From the NCBI RefSeq assembly GCF_007197885.1, contig NZ_VKKG01000003.1, positions 62,001 to 126,000 on the forward strand: a stretch of DNA of 64,000 bases. Direction: 5' to 3'. A program made the translations under genes and the position numbers. This document shows, one piece after another, positions 1-9,766 of this stretch. The DNA is from Tessaracoccus rhinocerotis (GTDB taxonomy: Bacteria > Actinomycetota > Actinomycetes > Propionibacteriales > Propionibacteriaceae). Every line of letters starts with the position of its first letter. The stretch's first letter is position 1. Under the pieces are notes generated by a model that ran no database searches, was not told the DNA's origin, and saw nothing but the letters and a program-made list of their open reading frames with translations.

Positions 1-2154
1 GAGCTCGTCAGTGCGGAAACGGGTGCTCAGCAGCAGCCCGGGCTCCGCTAGCGGTTGGGTGTCCGGGGGTGGTCCTGACAGGCCCTGCTCGCTTGCGCTC
101 GCCGGGCTGCTCGACCAGCGGGGGTCCGCCAGCGGCGGGCGCAGGCGGGTCTCCTGGAGCGACTCGTCGTCGAAGTCGGAGCGCTCGGCCCACTCGTCGT
201 CGTCCGCAGGGGCCGTGTGGTCGGAGGCCTCGTCGCGGTACAGCGGTGCGCTGGGTTCGGGCTCCTCCGGCTGCACCGGCGCGACGTACTCGGAGCGCCG
301 CCCGACGGGTCCCGGCTCGTCCTCGTCGTCGAGGTGGATGGCCGGGGTGAGCTGGGTGGGCATCAGGTCCTCGGTGAGCCCGGCGGCGATGCTCCCGGCG
401 GAGTACTCCTGGTCCCCGTCGTCCCAGCCGTCGTCGGAGGCATCCCGTGGCGAGGCGTCCTGCTTCGACCTGCGCGTGCGGTCCTCCGTAGCCCCCGCCT
501 CGGCAGGGACGCTGCCGCGACGTCGCACGATGTTGACCAGACCCGTGAGGCTGCGCAGTTCGCGCACCTGCAGCAGGCGGCCGACGACGAGGTAGATGAC
601 TCCGATCAGCAGCAGGCCGACCAGGATGGCCACCACCAGGGCCCCGATCCCCTCCCCGAGCCAGTCGATGACGAGACGGGCCACGAACCAGGCCGCCACG
701 CCGCCCAACCCTGCGCCCAGCAGCAGCCGCACGATGTGCAACGCCACGGCGCCCCCGTCGAGGTCCGGGACCTGGCGCTTCAACAGCTGCCAGCTCAGGA
801 AGACCCCCACGAGGTAGGCGACGGAGTAGGCGAGGGCGAGTGCGGCGGCGACCTGGCCGGGGTCGGTGACGAGCCACACGAACAGGATTGCGAACCCCGC
901 GTTGGCGCCGGCGATCAGCAACTGGAGCAGGAACGGGGTGCGGGTGTCCTCGAGCGCATAGTAGGTGCGCAGGCACACGAACTGGACGGTGAACGGCACG
1001 AGCCCGAGGGCGAAGCCCATCAGCGCGAGCCCAACGTATTGCGAGTCCTCGGTGCCCTGGCCGTGGCCGAACAGCAGGTCCGCGATCGGGCCGGCCAGCA
1101 CGAAGAAGCCCACCGCGGCGGGAACGAGCAGGATGAGCGCCAGGCGGATGGTCTTGGTGGCCTCCTGCGCGACGCCGGTGAAGTTCGACGCGGCCGCGAG
1201 CCGGGAGGCGTTCGGCAGCATCGCCGTGGCCAGGGAGACGGTGATCAGCGAGTGCGGCAGGATCCAGATCAGGTGCGCGTTGGAGTAGACGTTGTAGCCG
1301 GACCCGGAGCCCCCGGCGGTGGCCGACGTCGCCAGTCGCGTGACGATCACCAGCACCACCTGGTTGACCGCGACGAAGCCCATCGTCCACTTGGTCAGGG
1401 AGAACGTCTTGCCCAGGCCGGTGCCCCTCAGGTCGAACCGGGGGCGGAACCGGAAGCCCACCTTGCGCAGGTAGGGCAGCAGCACCAGCGACTGCGCGAG
1501 GATGCCCACCGTCGAGCCGATGCCCAGCAGCAGGATCTGCGGAGTGGTGAACGCGGCGCCGCGGTCGCCCTGGGTGCCCCACACGAACAGGTACACGGCC
1601 AGCACCAGCACGGAGATGACGTTGTTGGCGATGGGCGCCCACATCATCGGGCCGAAGCGATCGCGGGCGTTGAGAACCTGTCCCAGCAGGAAGAACGCGC
1701 CGTAGAAGAACACCTGCGGCAGCGTCAGGTAGGTCAGGGCCACCATCGACGCGTACTGCGCCGCCAGATCCTCCGCGCGCCAGGCGTCCGACGAGTACAG
1801 CTGCGTGATCAGCGGGGCGCAGACGGTGGCCACCACGGCGACGGCGCCGACGATCAGCATGAACGCGGTCATGATGCGGTTGGTGTAGGCCTCGCCGCCG
1901 TCGGCGTCGTTCTTGATGGCCCGCACGATCTGGGGGACCAGGACGGTGTTGAGGGCGCCACCGGCGAACAGGATGTAGAGGGAGTTGGGCACCATTGTGG
2001 CCAGGGCGAGGATGTCCGCCTGGCGGGTGCCGTTGCCGAGGATGACCGCGATCAGCATCACCCGGACCAACCCGAGGGCCCTGGAGATGAGGGTCCCCGA
2101 GGCCATGAGTGCGCTGGCAGACACCAACTTCTTGGTGCTACTTACCTGGCTCAC
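1..2154 (-). CDS. murJ: MurJ/MviN-type lipid II flippase, 3' end outside window
   Basis: Polytopic membrane protein of the MOP superfamily that is expected to flip lipid II across the cytoplasmic membrane for peptidoglycan synthesis. The N-terminus reads MSQVSSTKKLVSASALMASG, followed by the MviN-type segment GTLISRALGLVRVMLIAVIL and about 14 hydrophobic helices up to roughly residue 540. From about residue 550 the reading frame continues as a long acidic, low-complexity tail still open at base 1, so the gene is partial at its 3' end. The start is the GTG at 2154-2152, chosen because GAGGAG lies just upstream. Actinobacterial MurJ proteins often carry long cytoplasmic tails. In related genomes murJ usually follows the DUF6049 gene on the same strand; here an opposite-strand gene separates them. 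Confidence 0.93.
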   Translation of the reverse strand, partial: MSQVSSTKKLVSASALMASGTLISRALGLVRVMLIAVILGNGTRQADILALATMVPNSLYILFAGGALNTVLVPQIVRAIKNDADGGEAYTNRIMTAFMLIVGAVAVVATVCAPLITQLYSSDAWRAEDLAAQYASMVALTYLTLPQVFFYGAFFLLGQVLNARDRFGPMMWAPIANNVISVLVLAVYLFVWGTQGDRGAAFTTPQILLLGIGSTVGILAQSLVLLPYLRKVGFRFRPRFDLRGTGLGKTFSLTKWTMGFVAVNQVVLVIVTRLATSATAGGSGSGYNVYSNAHLIWILPHSLITVSLATAMLPNASRLAAASNFTGVAQEATKTIRLALILLVPAAVGFFVLAGPIADLLFGHGQGTEDSQYVGLALMGFALGLVPFTVQFVCLRTYYALEDTRTPFLLQLLIAGANAGFAILFVWLVTDPGQVAAALALAYSVAYLVGVFLSWQLLKRQVPDLDGGAVALHIVRLLLGAGLGGVAAWFVARLVIDWLGEGIGALVVAILVGLLLIGVIYLVVGRLLQVRELRSLTGLVNIVRRRGSVPAEAGATEDRTRRSKQDASPRDASDDGWDDGDQEYSAGSIAAGLTEDLMPTQLTPAIHLDDEDEPGPVGRRSEYVAPVQPEEPEPSAPLYRDEASDHTAPADDDEWAERSDFDDESLQETRLRPPLADPRWSSSPASASEQGLSGPPPDTQPLAEPGLLLSTRFRTDEL

Positions 2155-2365
2155 TGCTCTCCTCGTCGCCGGCCTACGGAAACCCGGTCAGGGGGAAATC
2201 TACCCGGTGATCATCGCTGCGCCACGGCGCACCGCCGGGAACCGGGCCGGCCGGGCCTCGTCGTGCGTCGCCCGATCATTGGCCAGAACTTTGCCACGGA
2301 GGCTGCGACCGGCCCCGAGGGTCCGCGAGGATTGGGGAACACGACATTCGGTGGGAGGGGCGTTG

Positions 2366-3745
2366 ATGTCCGAAGTGGGCCGGGAACGACTGGTGCTGGG
2401 TGAACTGTCAGCGCGCCTCGACGGCGCGGACCTGAGGGACGTGACGTGGCGCGGCGCCGACGTCGCCAACCGGATCCACGTCGCGGTGCGCGACGCCGAC
2501 TGGGGGACCATCCCCGCCGAGATCAGCGCACTGCGCGTCGAGCCGTGGGGCAGAGGCGCCGAGGTGCACTTCGAGCTGGACCACAGGCCCGGCGGTGCTC
2601 CGCTGCTCGTGCGTGGCAGCTACCACCTGACCCCCGACGAGGTGGTGGCCACGATCGAGGGCGAGTGGACCGGGCGCTTCGCCACCAACCGCTCCGGCCT
2701 GTGCATCCTGCACCCGCTGAGCCACGTCGGTGGCCGGGTCGACAGCAGCTTGGGTGGGAGCCCGGGCATCGGCCGGCCGGTGCCGCAGCTCATCGTCCCC
2801 CAGCGAGTCGCCGCCGACGGCACCACCCTGCCAGCCCTCGGTCCGTTCGACCGGCTCGGGGTCACCGCCGGGGGGATCCACATCGACCACCGCTTCGAGG
2901 GCGAGCTGTTCGAGACCGAGGACCAGCGCAACTGGTCCGACGCCTCCTTCAAGACCTACGGCACCCCCTCCAGCGAGCCCCGGCCGAGGCTGGTGACCGC
3001 GGGTGACAGGATCTTCCAGCGCGTCAGCATCCGCTTCGAGAACGCGGCCCGCGGCCACCACGAGCAGCCCGAACACGCCGTCGGGGGGACGCAGCTGCTG
3101 GCGCTCCTCGACGACGTGGTCCCGGACGCACAGCTGGCGGCCGCGCTCGAGGTGGTCGACGGGATCCGGGCCAGGGTCCGCGGCGACGACGCCGAGGCGG
3201 CCCGGGCCACCATGCAACAGGCGGCCACCGCGCGGGTGTGGGACCTCGAGGTGCTGGCGGGACCGGACACCGACTGGCAGGCGGTGCGTGCCGCGCTGCC
3301 GACGCCGTCGCCCGCCCGGCTCCTCGTGCTGCCCGACGACGAGCGGTGGGAGACCACCCCTGCCGAGTGGGTCGATACCGCCCGGGCTGCCCTCGGTGGC
3401 GTGGTGACGGTGGTCGGCGGCGGGACGACCCGAAACCTCGCCGAGCTGCAACGGCACCTGCTGGTGGGCTTCGACGTGGTGTCCTTCACGTACTCCCCGC
3501 GGGTCCACGCCGTCGACGCCACCTCCATCGAGCAGACGCTTGCGGCCTACCCGGCGATGGTCGCCACCGCCCGGGAACGCTCGGCGGGCGCCGTCGTCAG
3601 CGTGGGTCCGCTGCGCGACCCGGACGGCCTTCCTTCGGGTTGGGTCGGGAGATCGGTCCGGGCCTGGCGCGAGGCCGGCGCTGACGTGCTGTGCATCGGC
3701 ACGGTGCCGGAGGTCCCGCACCTGCTGGCAGACGCCGACGGGTAG
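2366..3745 (+). CDS. D-apionolactonase-like protein (ApnL family)
   Basis: Predicted 459-residue soluble protein. The stretch around residues 170-200 (GGIHIDH, then EDQRNWSDASFKTYGTP) resembles the conserved block of D-apionate lactonase ApnL, which opens D-apionolactone in apiose catabolism. This rests on remembered family motifs, not a search. The C-terminal half looks like an alpha/beta (TIM-barrel-like) segment. It is shorter than the roughly 600-residue ApnL proteins I recall. The ATG at 2366 is chosen because GGGAGGGG lies at 2353-2360; the reading frame is open further upstream, but that part is antisense to murJ. It stands alone and opposite to its neighbours, between two genes that normally adjoin, which suggests insertion. 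No other apiose genes are seen nearby. Confidence 0.6.
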   Translation: MSEVGRERLVLGELSARLDGADLRDVTWRGADVANRIHVAVRDADWGTIPAEISALRVEPWGRGAEVHFELDHRPGGAPLLVRGSYHLTPDEVVATIEGEWTGRFATNRSGLCILHPLSHVGGRVDSSLGGSPGIGRPVPQLIVPQRVAADGTTLPALGPFDRLGVTAGGIHIDHRFEGELFETEDQRNWSDASFKTYGTPSSEPRPRLVTAGDRIFQRVSIRFENAARGHHEQPEHAVGGTQLLALLDDVVPDAQLAAALEVVDGIRARVRGDDAEAARATMQQAATARVWDLEVLAGPDTDWQAVRAALPTPSPARLLVLPDDERWETTPAEWVDTARAALGGVVTVVGGGTTRNLAELQRHLLVGFDVVSFTYSPRVHAVDATSIEQTLAAYPAMVATARERSAGAVVSVGPLRDPDGLPSGWVGRSVRAWREAGADVLCIGTVPEVPHLLADADG

Positions 3746-3765
3746 CTGCGGACCGGGCGCGCGGA

Positions 3766-5712
3766 CTACTCAGCCGGGGGGTCGTCGGCCTGTTCGGCGT
3801 CGGCCCTGGCGTTCTCGCGCTGCACGGCCCGGATCCGCAGGAACGTCCCGCCCAGCACGACCGCGCCGGAGACGATGATGATGATCCAGCCCACGCTGCC
3901 GAGGTTGGTGGCGGTGATCTCAATGGTCACGGGCAGGCCGAAGTTCTCCTCGCCGCGGGTCTGCAACCAGGCCTCGACGGCCACCACGCCGTTGGACGAG
4001 GCCTCCGGGGTGATGTTCAGTGAGAGGTTCTCGCCGGGCTCGAGCGTGACGAAGTCCGTGGGCGGCACCTGGATGCGCTGCGGTGAGGCGCTGTCGAACA
4101 CGAGGCGCACGGTCACCGGGAACCTGAGCCCGTTGGTGACCGTGACGGGGAAGTTGTTGGTGCGCGATCCCATCACGAACTGCTGGGCGGCGCTGATGGT
4201 GACCTGGTTCGTGTCGACGGTGGCCAGGGGATGCGCCTCGACGTAGGCCACCGCCGCTGCCTCGTCGGCGAAGCCCGACGCCGATGCCTTGGCCGAGAGC
4301 ACCTCCATGAGTTCGGGGTCCGACTCGCCCGTCAGGTCCTGCAGGAACTGGGCTCGGGAGTGGACCAGCTCCAGCTCCGCCGCGAGCTGCAGGTGCGGCT
4401 CCGGCACCGTCTGCTGCGGCGTGAACTGGGTGGTGCCCCCGCCGTTGTCGGGAACCGGCACCAGGGTGTTGTGCTCCAGCGAGCCGAGGGCCGCGACGTC
4501 GGCCGGTGTGCGCAGCAGGTAGACGCGGGGGCCGTCGGAGACGAACTCCTCGGCGAGCCGGCGGGAGAGCTGCTGCGCGGCGGAGTCACGGCCGCCCGGG
4601 CCCATGCCGGTCTGCGCGATCTCGTCCACGGCCACCACCCCGCCGGTGCCGGTGCCCTCGCCCATCACGTTGTCCGCGAAGATCGTCCCCACGCCGTAGC
4701 GTCCGAGCGTCGACGTGTTGGCCGACGTGGCGTCGCCGCCCAGGTCCACGGCCAGCGGCAGGGACCGGGTGGGTTCGGAGGCCACCGCCGTCGCCTGCCA
4801 ACCCATCACCTCGCCCAGGTTGTCCTGCACGACGGAGCGCGCCACGTCCGGGTCCGCGTACGGGAGCCGGAGCGCGCCGCCGTCGAGGGTGAGCGCGCGC
4901 GCCCGCTCGGCCCACTCGGCCGCGGTCTCGTGCCCCTCGTGCTCCTCGTCGCCGACGACGTGGTCCTCGCCCAGGGCAGTCGCCTCGGACAGGAGGGAGG
5001 GGTCCAGGAGCACCGTTGCGCCGCTGGTCTCGGCGGTCTCGAGCAGTTCGCCCAGGTTTCCCTCGAGTGCGGTGAGGAGGCTGTCGTCGAGGAACTCGCC
5101 GGTGGCCATCCGGGTGGGGGTGGCGGTCAGCTTCACCACGGGCGCGATCTCCAGCTCGCCCTGCGTGGCGACAGCGAGGATGCGGCCGCGGCCGACGGTC
5201 ACGTTGCCGTCGCCCGCCTCAGGGATGCCGCGCACGTGCACCCCGATCCGGTAGACGGCCTCGTCGGTGGGCAGCGCGAACTCGGAGACCTTGGCGCTCA
5301 CCGTGAAGGTGGCGCGTTCGCCGGGCTCGAACCAGTCGTCGTCGCCGCGGGTGATCACCTGGATGTGGCCGGACTCCTCGGACCAGGGCTCGGTCCGCTC
5401 GCCGAGCGGATCGGTGGGGTGCGAGTCGACGGCGGCGGCCAGCGCGTCAGTGGAAGTGATCGGATCGCTGGAGTGCCAGAAGTTGATGGCCACGTAACGG
5501 ACCCGGGTGGCCGAGGTGTTGATGATGGTGCCGCTGATCTCGACGACCTGTTCCGGATCAGTCAGGTCCAGGACGGGGGTGGACACGTCGGTGATCGTCA
5601 CGTCGATGGTCGCGGCGTCCTCGGCGCGCGCCGTCGGTGCGATCATGACCGCCGCCACCAGCACCAGCAGCGCCGCGATCAGGGCGCGGAGGCGGGGACG
5701 GGTTGCGATCAC
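3766..5712 (-). CDS. DUF6049 family secreted/anchored protein
   Basis: Protein of 648 residues with an N-terminal signal peptide (LIAALLVLVAAVMIAPTARA, residues 10-29), a large extracytoplasmic region rich in beta-type and Ser/Thr/Glu sequence, and one C-terminal membrane helix near residues 604-624 (VGWIIIIVSGAVVLGGTFL) followed by a short charged cytoplasmic tail. This architecture and the position between cca and murJ match the actinobacterial DUF6049 family. The function is unknown; linkage to murJ suggests a cell-envelope role. The GTG at 5712-5710 starts the signal peptide; no strong ribosome binding site is visible. The stop lies 20 bases from the stop of the oppositely transcribed lactonase-like gene. 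Confidence 0.8.
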   Translation of the reverse strand: MIATRPRLRALIAALLVLVAAVMIAPTARAEDAATIDVTITDVSTPVLDLTDPEQVVEISGTIINTSATRVRYVAINFWHSSDPITSTDALAAAVDSHPTDPLGERTEPWSEESGHIQVITRGDDDWFEPGERATFTVSAKVSEFALPTDEAVYRIGVHVRGIPEAGDGNVTVGRGRILAVATQGELEIAPVVKLTATPTRMATGEFLDDSLLTALEGNLGELLETAETSGATVLLDPSLLSEATALGEDHVVGDEEHEGHETAAEWAERARALTLDGGALRLPYADPDVARSVVQDNLGEVMGWQATAVASEPTRSLPLAVDLGGDATSANTSTLGRYGVGTIFADNVMGEGTGTGGVVAVDEIAQTGMGPGGRDSAAQQLSRRLAEEFVSDGPRVYLLRTPADVAALGSLEHNTLVPVPDNGGGTTQFTPQQTVPEPHLQLAAELELVHSRAQFLQDLTGESDPELMEVLSAKASASGFADEAAAVAYVEAHPLATVDTNQVTISAAQQFVMGSRTNNFPVTVTNGLRFPVTVRLVFDSASPQRIQVPPTDFVTLEPGENLSLNITPEASSNGVVAVEAWLQTRGEENFGLPVTIEITATNLGSVGWIIIIVSGAVVLGGTFLRIRAVQRENARADAEQADDPPAE

Positions 5713-5785
5713 CGGTCCATCGTAGTGTGCGGCCGGAGTCGTCCGGGCGGCGAGGCGGGTGGCGCACCCGGTCCGCGGCGCCGGC

Positions 5786-7225
5786 TCAGGACTGGCGCTT
5801 CGCCCACCAGTCCAGCAGCAGCTGCCTGGCGGCCTCGTCGTCGACGGGGCCGTGCTCGAGGCGGTGCTCGAGCAGGAACTTGTAGGCCTCGCCCACCTCC
5901 CGGCCGGGACCGATGCCGAGGACCTCCATGATCTGCGTGCCGTCGAGGTGGGGACGGATCGCGGCCAGCTCCTCCTGCTCGGCGAGCTCGTCGATGCGCC
6001 ACTCCAGTTCCTCGTAGGCGCGCCGCAGCCGCGTCGCCTTCGCCTTGTTGCGGGTGGTGCAGTCGGATCGCGTGAGGATGTGCAGCCGCTCGAGCTGGTC
6101 CCCGGCGTCGCGGACGTAGCGGCGCACGGCCGAGTCGCTCCACTGGCCCTCGGAGTAGCCGTGGAAGCGCAGGTGCAGCTCGATCAGCAGGGCGACGGAC
6201 TTCACCACGTTCGACGGGTAGTTGAGCGCGCGGAGCCGCTTGGTGACCAGCTTGGCGCCCACGACGTCGTGGTGGTGGAAGGTGACCTTGCTGCCCTCGA
6301 AGCGGCGGGTGGCGGGCTTGCCGATGTCGTGCAGGAGCGCGGCGATGCGGCCGATCAGGTCGGGTTCGTGGCCGCGGGCCTTCTCGAGGTCGATGCTCTG
6401 CTCGAGCACGATCAGGGAATGCTCGTAGACGTCCTTGTGGCGGTGGTGCTCGTCCAGTTCGAGCTTGAGTGCCGGCAGCTCGGGCAGCACGTGGTCCGCG
6501 ATGCCGGTGCGCACGAGCAGGTCGAGGCCGGCGCGGGGGGAGTCGGTCAGCAGGAGGCCGGACAGCTCGCCCTGGATGCGCTCGGCGGAGACGATGTTGA
6601 TGCGCTCGGCCATCGACTTCATCGCGGCCTCGACCTCGGGGGCCACGCGGAAGCCCAGCCGCGACGCGAACCGGGCGCCGCGCATCATGCGCAGCGGGTC
6701 GTCGGAGAACGAGATCTCCGGTGCGGCCGGAGTCCGCAGGAGGCCCGCGGCCAGGTCCTCCAGGCCGCCGTGCGGGTCGATGAACTCGCGCGTGCGGACG
6801 TCGACGGCCATGGCGTTGACGGTGAAGTCGCGGCGGACGAGGTCGTCGGCGAGGTTGTCACCGAAGGCGACGATCGGCTTGCGGGAGCCCGGCTCGTAGG
6901 CGTCGGCGCGGAAGGTCGTGACCTCGATCTGCCACTCCTGGCCGTCGTGCTTCCGGAGGGCGCCGATGGTGCCGAAGGCCTTGCCGATGTCCCACGTCGT
7001 CGGCGTGAACCGGGACAGCAGGCGGGCGGTGACGTCCGGCATGGCCGAGGTGGTGAAGTCCAGGTCGTGGCCGAGGCCGCCCAGCAGCGCGTCGCGCACC
7101 GACCCACCCACGAGGTAGAGGCGCTCGCCGGCCTCGTGGAAGAGGTCGCCGAGCTCGTCGATGATGCTGGATATCCGCAGCAACTCTTCGACGGCGTTCT
7201 TCTGGGCTTGGGTGAGGCTCGGCAC
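5786..7225 (-). CDS. cca: CCA tRNA nucleotidyltransferase
   Basis: Enzyme that adds or repairs the 3' CCA end of tRNAs using CTP and ATP. The nucleotidyltransferase core is visible at residues 40-57 ([20 protein letters not shown]) with the metal-binding DxD at about 54-56. It is followed by the [10 protein letters not shown] motif, a head domain with [17 protein letters not shown], and an HD domain near residue 290 ([12 protein letters not shown]). The reading frame extends to 7351, but the GTG at 7225 is preferred: it gives 479 residues, usual for actinobacterial Cca, and a TAGACT hexamer lies 8 bases upstream, as expected for a leaderless mRNA. It is transcribed away from the M23 peptidase gene. 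Confidence 0.93.
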   Translation of the reverse strand: MPSLTQAQKNAVEELLRISSIIDELGDLFHEAGERLYLVGGSVRDALLGGLGHDLDFTTSAMPDVTARLLSRFTPTTWDIGKAFGTIGALRKHDGQEWQIEVTTFRADAYEPGSRKPIVAFGDNLADDLVRRDFTVNAMAVDVRTREFIDPHGGLEDLAAGLLRTPAAPEISFSDDPLRMMRGARFASRLGFRVAPEVEAAMKSMAERINIVSAERIQGELSGLLLTDSPRAGLDLLVRTGIADHVLPELPALKLELDEHHRHKDVYEHSLIVLEQSIDLEKARGHEPDLIGRIAALLHDIGKPATRRFEGSKVTFHHHDVVGAKLVTKRLRALNYPSNVVKSVALLIELHLRFHGYSEGQWSDSAVRRYVRDAGDQLERLHILTRSDCTTRNKAKATRLRRAYEELEWRIDELAEQEELAAIRPHLDGTQIMEVLGIGPGREVGEAYKFLLEHRLEHGPVDDEAARQLLLDWWAKRQS

Positions 7226-7233
7226 GAGGGAAC

Positions 7234-7239
7234 AGTCTA
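7234..7239 (-). promoter_or_regulatory. Putative -10 element for leaderless cca transcript
   Basis: TAGACT on the minus strand ends 8 bases before the chosen GTG of cca. There is no ribosome binding site in the gap. The spacing would put the transcription start on or next to the start codon. Confidence 0.45.
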
Positions 7240-7387
7240 CGTTGCCGCCGCACCTCCGGTCACGCCGGTCGTGTCGTTGCAGAAGTGGTCGGTGTCGCCG
7301 TGTGAGAATGATCGGTTGGCCGGAGGCTCTGGCGTGTTGAACCCCTTCCATGTTTCCCTAGGAACGTTGACTCGGAAGTGGGTGGAC

Positions 7388-8842
7388 GTGGCCAGACGTC
7401 GAATTGGCTCCGGCATTGTTGCCGTGGGGATCGTGGCTGCCCTGACGGGCGCCGTCGCCTACACCACCATGGGCGAGAGCGACGTCCAGGCGATCCCGGT
7501 GGTCGAGTCCGCGCCGCCGGTCGACGCCCGCCCCACCCCCGAGACCGAACTCGAGAACCACCGCGCTGACGCCAGGGTCACGATGGCGCCGCCGGCCGAG
7601 GCCCCCGAGTTGTTGGCCGCCGGACTCCCGAGCCTGGCTCCCACCATGGCCGCCGCGGCCACCCCGACGACGACGAAGTCGCAGTACACGGTCCCGGCCG
7701 TCGACCTGCCGAGGGGGGCGCTCCTGTCCCAGCCGGTCTCGGGCCGCAAGACCTCCCGGTTCGGCAACCGGTTCCACCCCATCCTGCGCGTCTGGAAGCT
7801 GCACACCGGCCTCGACTTCGCGGCTGCGTGCGGCACGCCGGTCGGCGCCGCCGCACCGGGCAAGGTGACGAAGGTCGGCTGGGCCGGCGGCAACGGCATG
7901 CAGGTGCGGGTCGACCACGGCCGGATCGGCGGCTACCACGTGGTCACCACCTACAACCACCTCTCCGCCGTGGGAGTCCGCGTCGGCCAGCAGGTCACCG
8001 TCCACCAGGGCGTCGGGCGCGTTGGCAACACGGGCTACTCCACCGGCTGCCACCTGCACTTCGAGGTCGTCGCCAACGGTTGGTACACCAACCCCGAGCA
8101 GTGGCTCAACGGCGAGATCGTCGACGTGGACACCTCCCAGATGACCAACCGGCCGATCGCCCGACCCACCCCGAGGCCGACGCCGACCGCCACGCCCAGC
8201 CAGTCTCCCTCCCCGACGCCCTCGCCAACCGTGACGCCCACCGTCACGGAGTCGCCGACACCCTCGGCCACGCCGTCGGCCACCGTGTCGCCCTCGCCCT
8301 CGCCTTCGCCCACGCCGACGAACTCGCCGCGGCCGAGCTGCTCGCCCGCGCCCAGCGCCGATCCCAGCGCCGACCCGACGACGGACCCGACCTGCGGGGC
8401 CGAGCCCACCCCGACCTGTTCCGAGTCGCCCGACCCGGGAGCGACCCCGGCTCCGGGGGCGACGTCGGACCCGAACCCCTGCGCCTCCCCGGACCCGAGC
8501 GCCTCACCGTCGCCCACGCCGACCCCGACGGGGGAGCCGAGCGAGACGCCGTCGCCCAGCCCGAGCGACGGGCCGAGCGGTTCGCAGTCCCCCGGCCCCA
8601 CCGACGGGCCGAGCGGCTCCCCCTCGCCCAGTCCGAGCGGGTCCTCGCCCAGTCCGAGTGGGTCGTCGCCGAGTCCGAGCGGGTCCTCGCCCCGACCGAG
8701 CGGGTCGAGCAGCATCGCGGTGAGCCCGTCCGGCAACGTGGGGCAATCGCCCAGCGCCAGCGTCACCGGCACGCGGCAGGTCACGCCGACGCCCGACGCC
8801 ACGCCCACCGTCACCTCCGAGAGCACCGCCACCGCTGACTGA
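7388..8842 (+). CDS. Secreted M23 family metallopeptidase with Pro/Ser/Thr-rich tail
   Basis: Predicted peptidoglycan endopeptidase (LytM/M23) of 484 residues acting outside the membrane. An N-terminal membrane/signal segment (GIVAVGIVAALTGAVAYTT) is followed by a linker. The M23 domain spans about residues 110-235: HTGLDF (zinc His and Asp) near 138-143, VDHGRIGGYHVVTTYNHL, and the HLHFE motif near 220 completing the metal site. Everything after about residue 255 is a tail of about 230 residues built from Pro, Ser, Thr and Gly (SPSPSG-type repeats), probably a wall-spanning or O-glycosylated stalk. GTG 7388 is used because GGAAG at 7374-7378 fits it; GTG 7382 and GTG 7334 are alternatives. 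An overlapping frame continues upstream into antisense cca and is not part of the gene. Confidence 0.85.
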   Translation: MARRRIGSGIVAVGIVAALTGAVAYTTMGESDVQAIPVVESAPPVDARPTPETELENHRADARVTMAPPAEAPELLAAGLPSLAPTMAAAATPTTTKSQYTVPAVDLPRGALLSQPVSGRKTSRFGNRFHPILRVWKLHTGLDFAAACGTPVGAAAPGKVTKVGWAGGNGMQVRVDHGRIGGYHVVTTYNHLSAVGVRVGQQVTVHQGVGRVGNTGYSTGCHLHFEVVANGWYTNPEQWLNGEIVDVDTSQMTNRPIARPTPRPTPTATPSQSPSPTPSPTVTPTVTESPTPSATPSATVSPSPSPSPTPTNSPRPSCSPAPSADPSADPTTDPTCGAEPTPTCSESPDPGATPAPGATSDPNPCASPDPSASPSPTPTPTGEPSETPSPSPSDGPSGSQSPGPTDGPSGSPSPSPSGSSPSPSGSSPSPSGSSPRPSGSSSIAVSPSGNVGQSPSASVTGTRQVTPTPDATPTVTSESTATAD

Positions 8843-8859
8843 GCGTGCAAGATGGGGGC

Positions 8860-9747
8860 ATGCCTGCTGAAATCCTCGAGCGCGCCGTCCTGGTGGTCCT
8901 CGTCCTCGTCATGGCGCTGGTGCTGCGCCTGTTCCTGAAACTGCTCATCCGGCGCGTGACCCGGTCGTTGGCCGACCGGGCCCCGGAGAAGGCCGCCGAC
9001 GACCTGGGGACGAAGGCGCAGCGGTTGCTGGCACGGGCCAGTGGGTTGGCCTCGGAGCGGCACAAGCAGCGGGTCTCCACGCTGGGGTCCCTGCTGAACA
9101 ACGTCGTCGACGTGGTCATCGGCATCGTGACCGTCCTCACGGTCCTGGCCATCGTCGGGGTCCCCATGACGCCCCTGCTGGCATCGGCCGGCGTCGGCGG
9201 GCTGGCCATCGGCTTCGGCGCGCAGTCGCTGGTGAAGGACTACCTGTCCGGCATCTTCATGCTGGCCGAGGACCAGTTCGGCATCGGCGACCTGATCGAG
9301 GTGGGCAGCGTCACGGGCACCGTGCTGGAGGTGAGCCTGCGCGTGACGAAGGTCCGCACCGCCACGGGAACCGTCTGGTACCTGCGCAACGGCGAGATCC
9401 TGACCCTGGGCAACATCTCGCAGGGGTTCTCGACCGCGATGATCGAGGTGCCGGTGGCCATCGACGAGAACCCGGAGAAGGTGGCCTCCGTGCTGCGCGG
9501 GGCGATCAGTGGGATGGACGAGGAGCCGGAGTGGGCGCAGGTGCTGCTCCAGGAGCCGACGGTCCTCGGCGTGGACTCCATGTCCGGCGGCACCATGACG
9601 CTGAACATCCTGATCAAGACGACCGCCAACAACCAGTGGGGCGCGATGCGCGAGGTGCGACTGCGGGCCAAGCGCGCCGTCGCCGCCGCCGGCATCCGCG
9701 GCCCGATCCTGCCCGGCACCGCCGAGGTGCCGCCCGCCACCGCCTGA
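8860..9747 (+). CDS. MscS-type small-conductance mechanosensitive channel
   Basis: Small MscS-family channel of 295 residues that releases solutes on hypo-osmotic shock. There is an N-terminal membrane helix (residues 6-27), a second near 85-105, and the pore-lining glycine/alanine-rich helix LLASAGVGGLAIGFGAQSLV, followed by KDYLSGIFMLAEDQFGIGDL, the start of the beta domain. The cytosolic vestibule domain fills the rest. ATG 8860 (MPAEILERAV) is preferred to GTG 8845 because it begins directly before the first helix; a GGGGG run lies next to it. It starts 17 bases after the M23 peptidase stop, so the two may share a transcript. Confidence 0.88.
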   Translation: MPAEILERAVLVVLVLVMALVLRLFLKLLIRRVTRSLADRAPEKAADDLGTKAQRLLARASGLASERHKQRVSTLGSLLNNVVDVVIGIVTVLTVLAIVGVPMTPLLASAGVGGLAIGFGAQSLVKDYLSGIFMLAEDQFGIGDLIEVGSVTGTVLEVSLRVTKVRTATGTVWYLRNGEILTLGNISQGFSTAMIEVPVAIDENPEKVASVLRGAISGMDEEPEWAQVLLQEPTVLGVDSMSGGTMTLNILIKTTANNQWGAMREVRLRAKRAVAAAGIRGPILPGTAEVPPATA

Positions 9748-9766
9748 CCGTCGCCCGGGGTCGGTC

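Noticed and set aside
217-2403. Open frame of 728 codons on the plus strand
   Set aside because: It is antisense to murJ; the minus-strand frame has the full MurJ membrane pattern and a ribosome binding site.
5759-7387. N-terminal extension of the M23 peptidase frame across cca
   Set aside because: The extension is antisense to cca and lacks a signal peptide or domain; the real protein starts near 7388.
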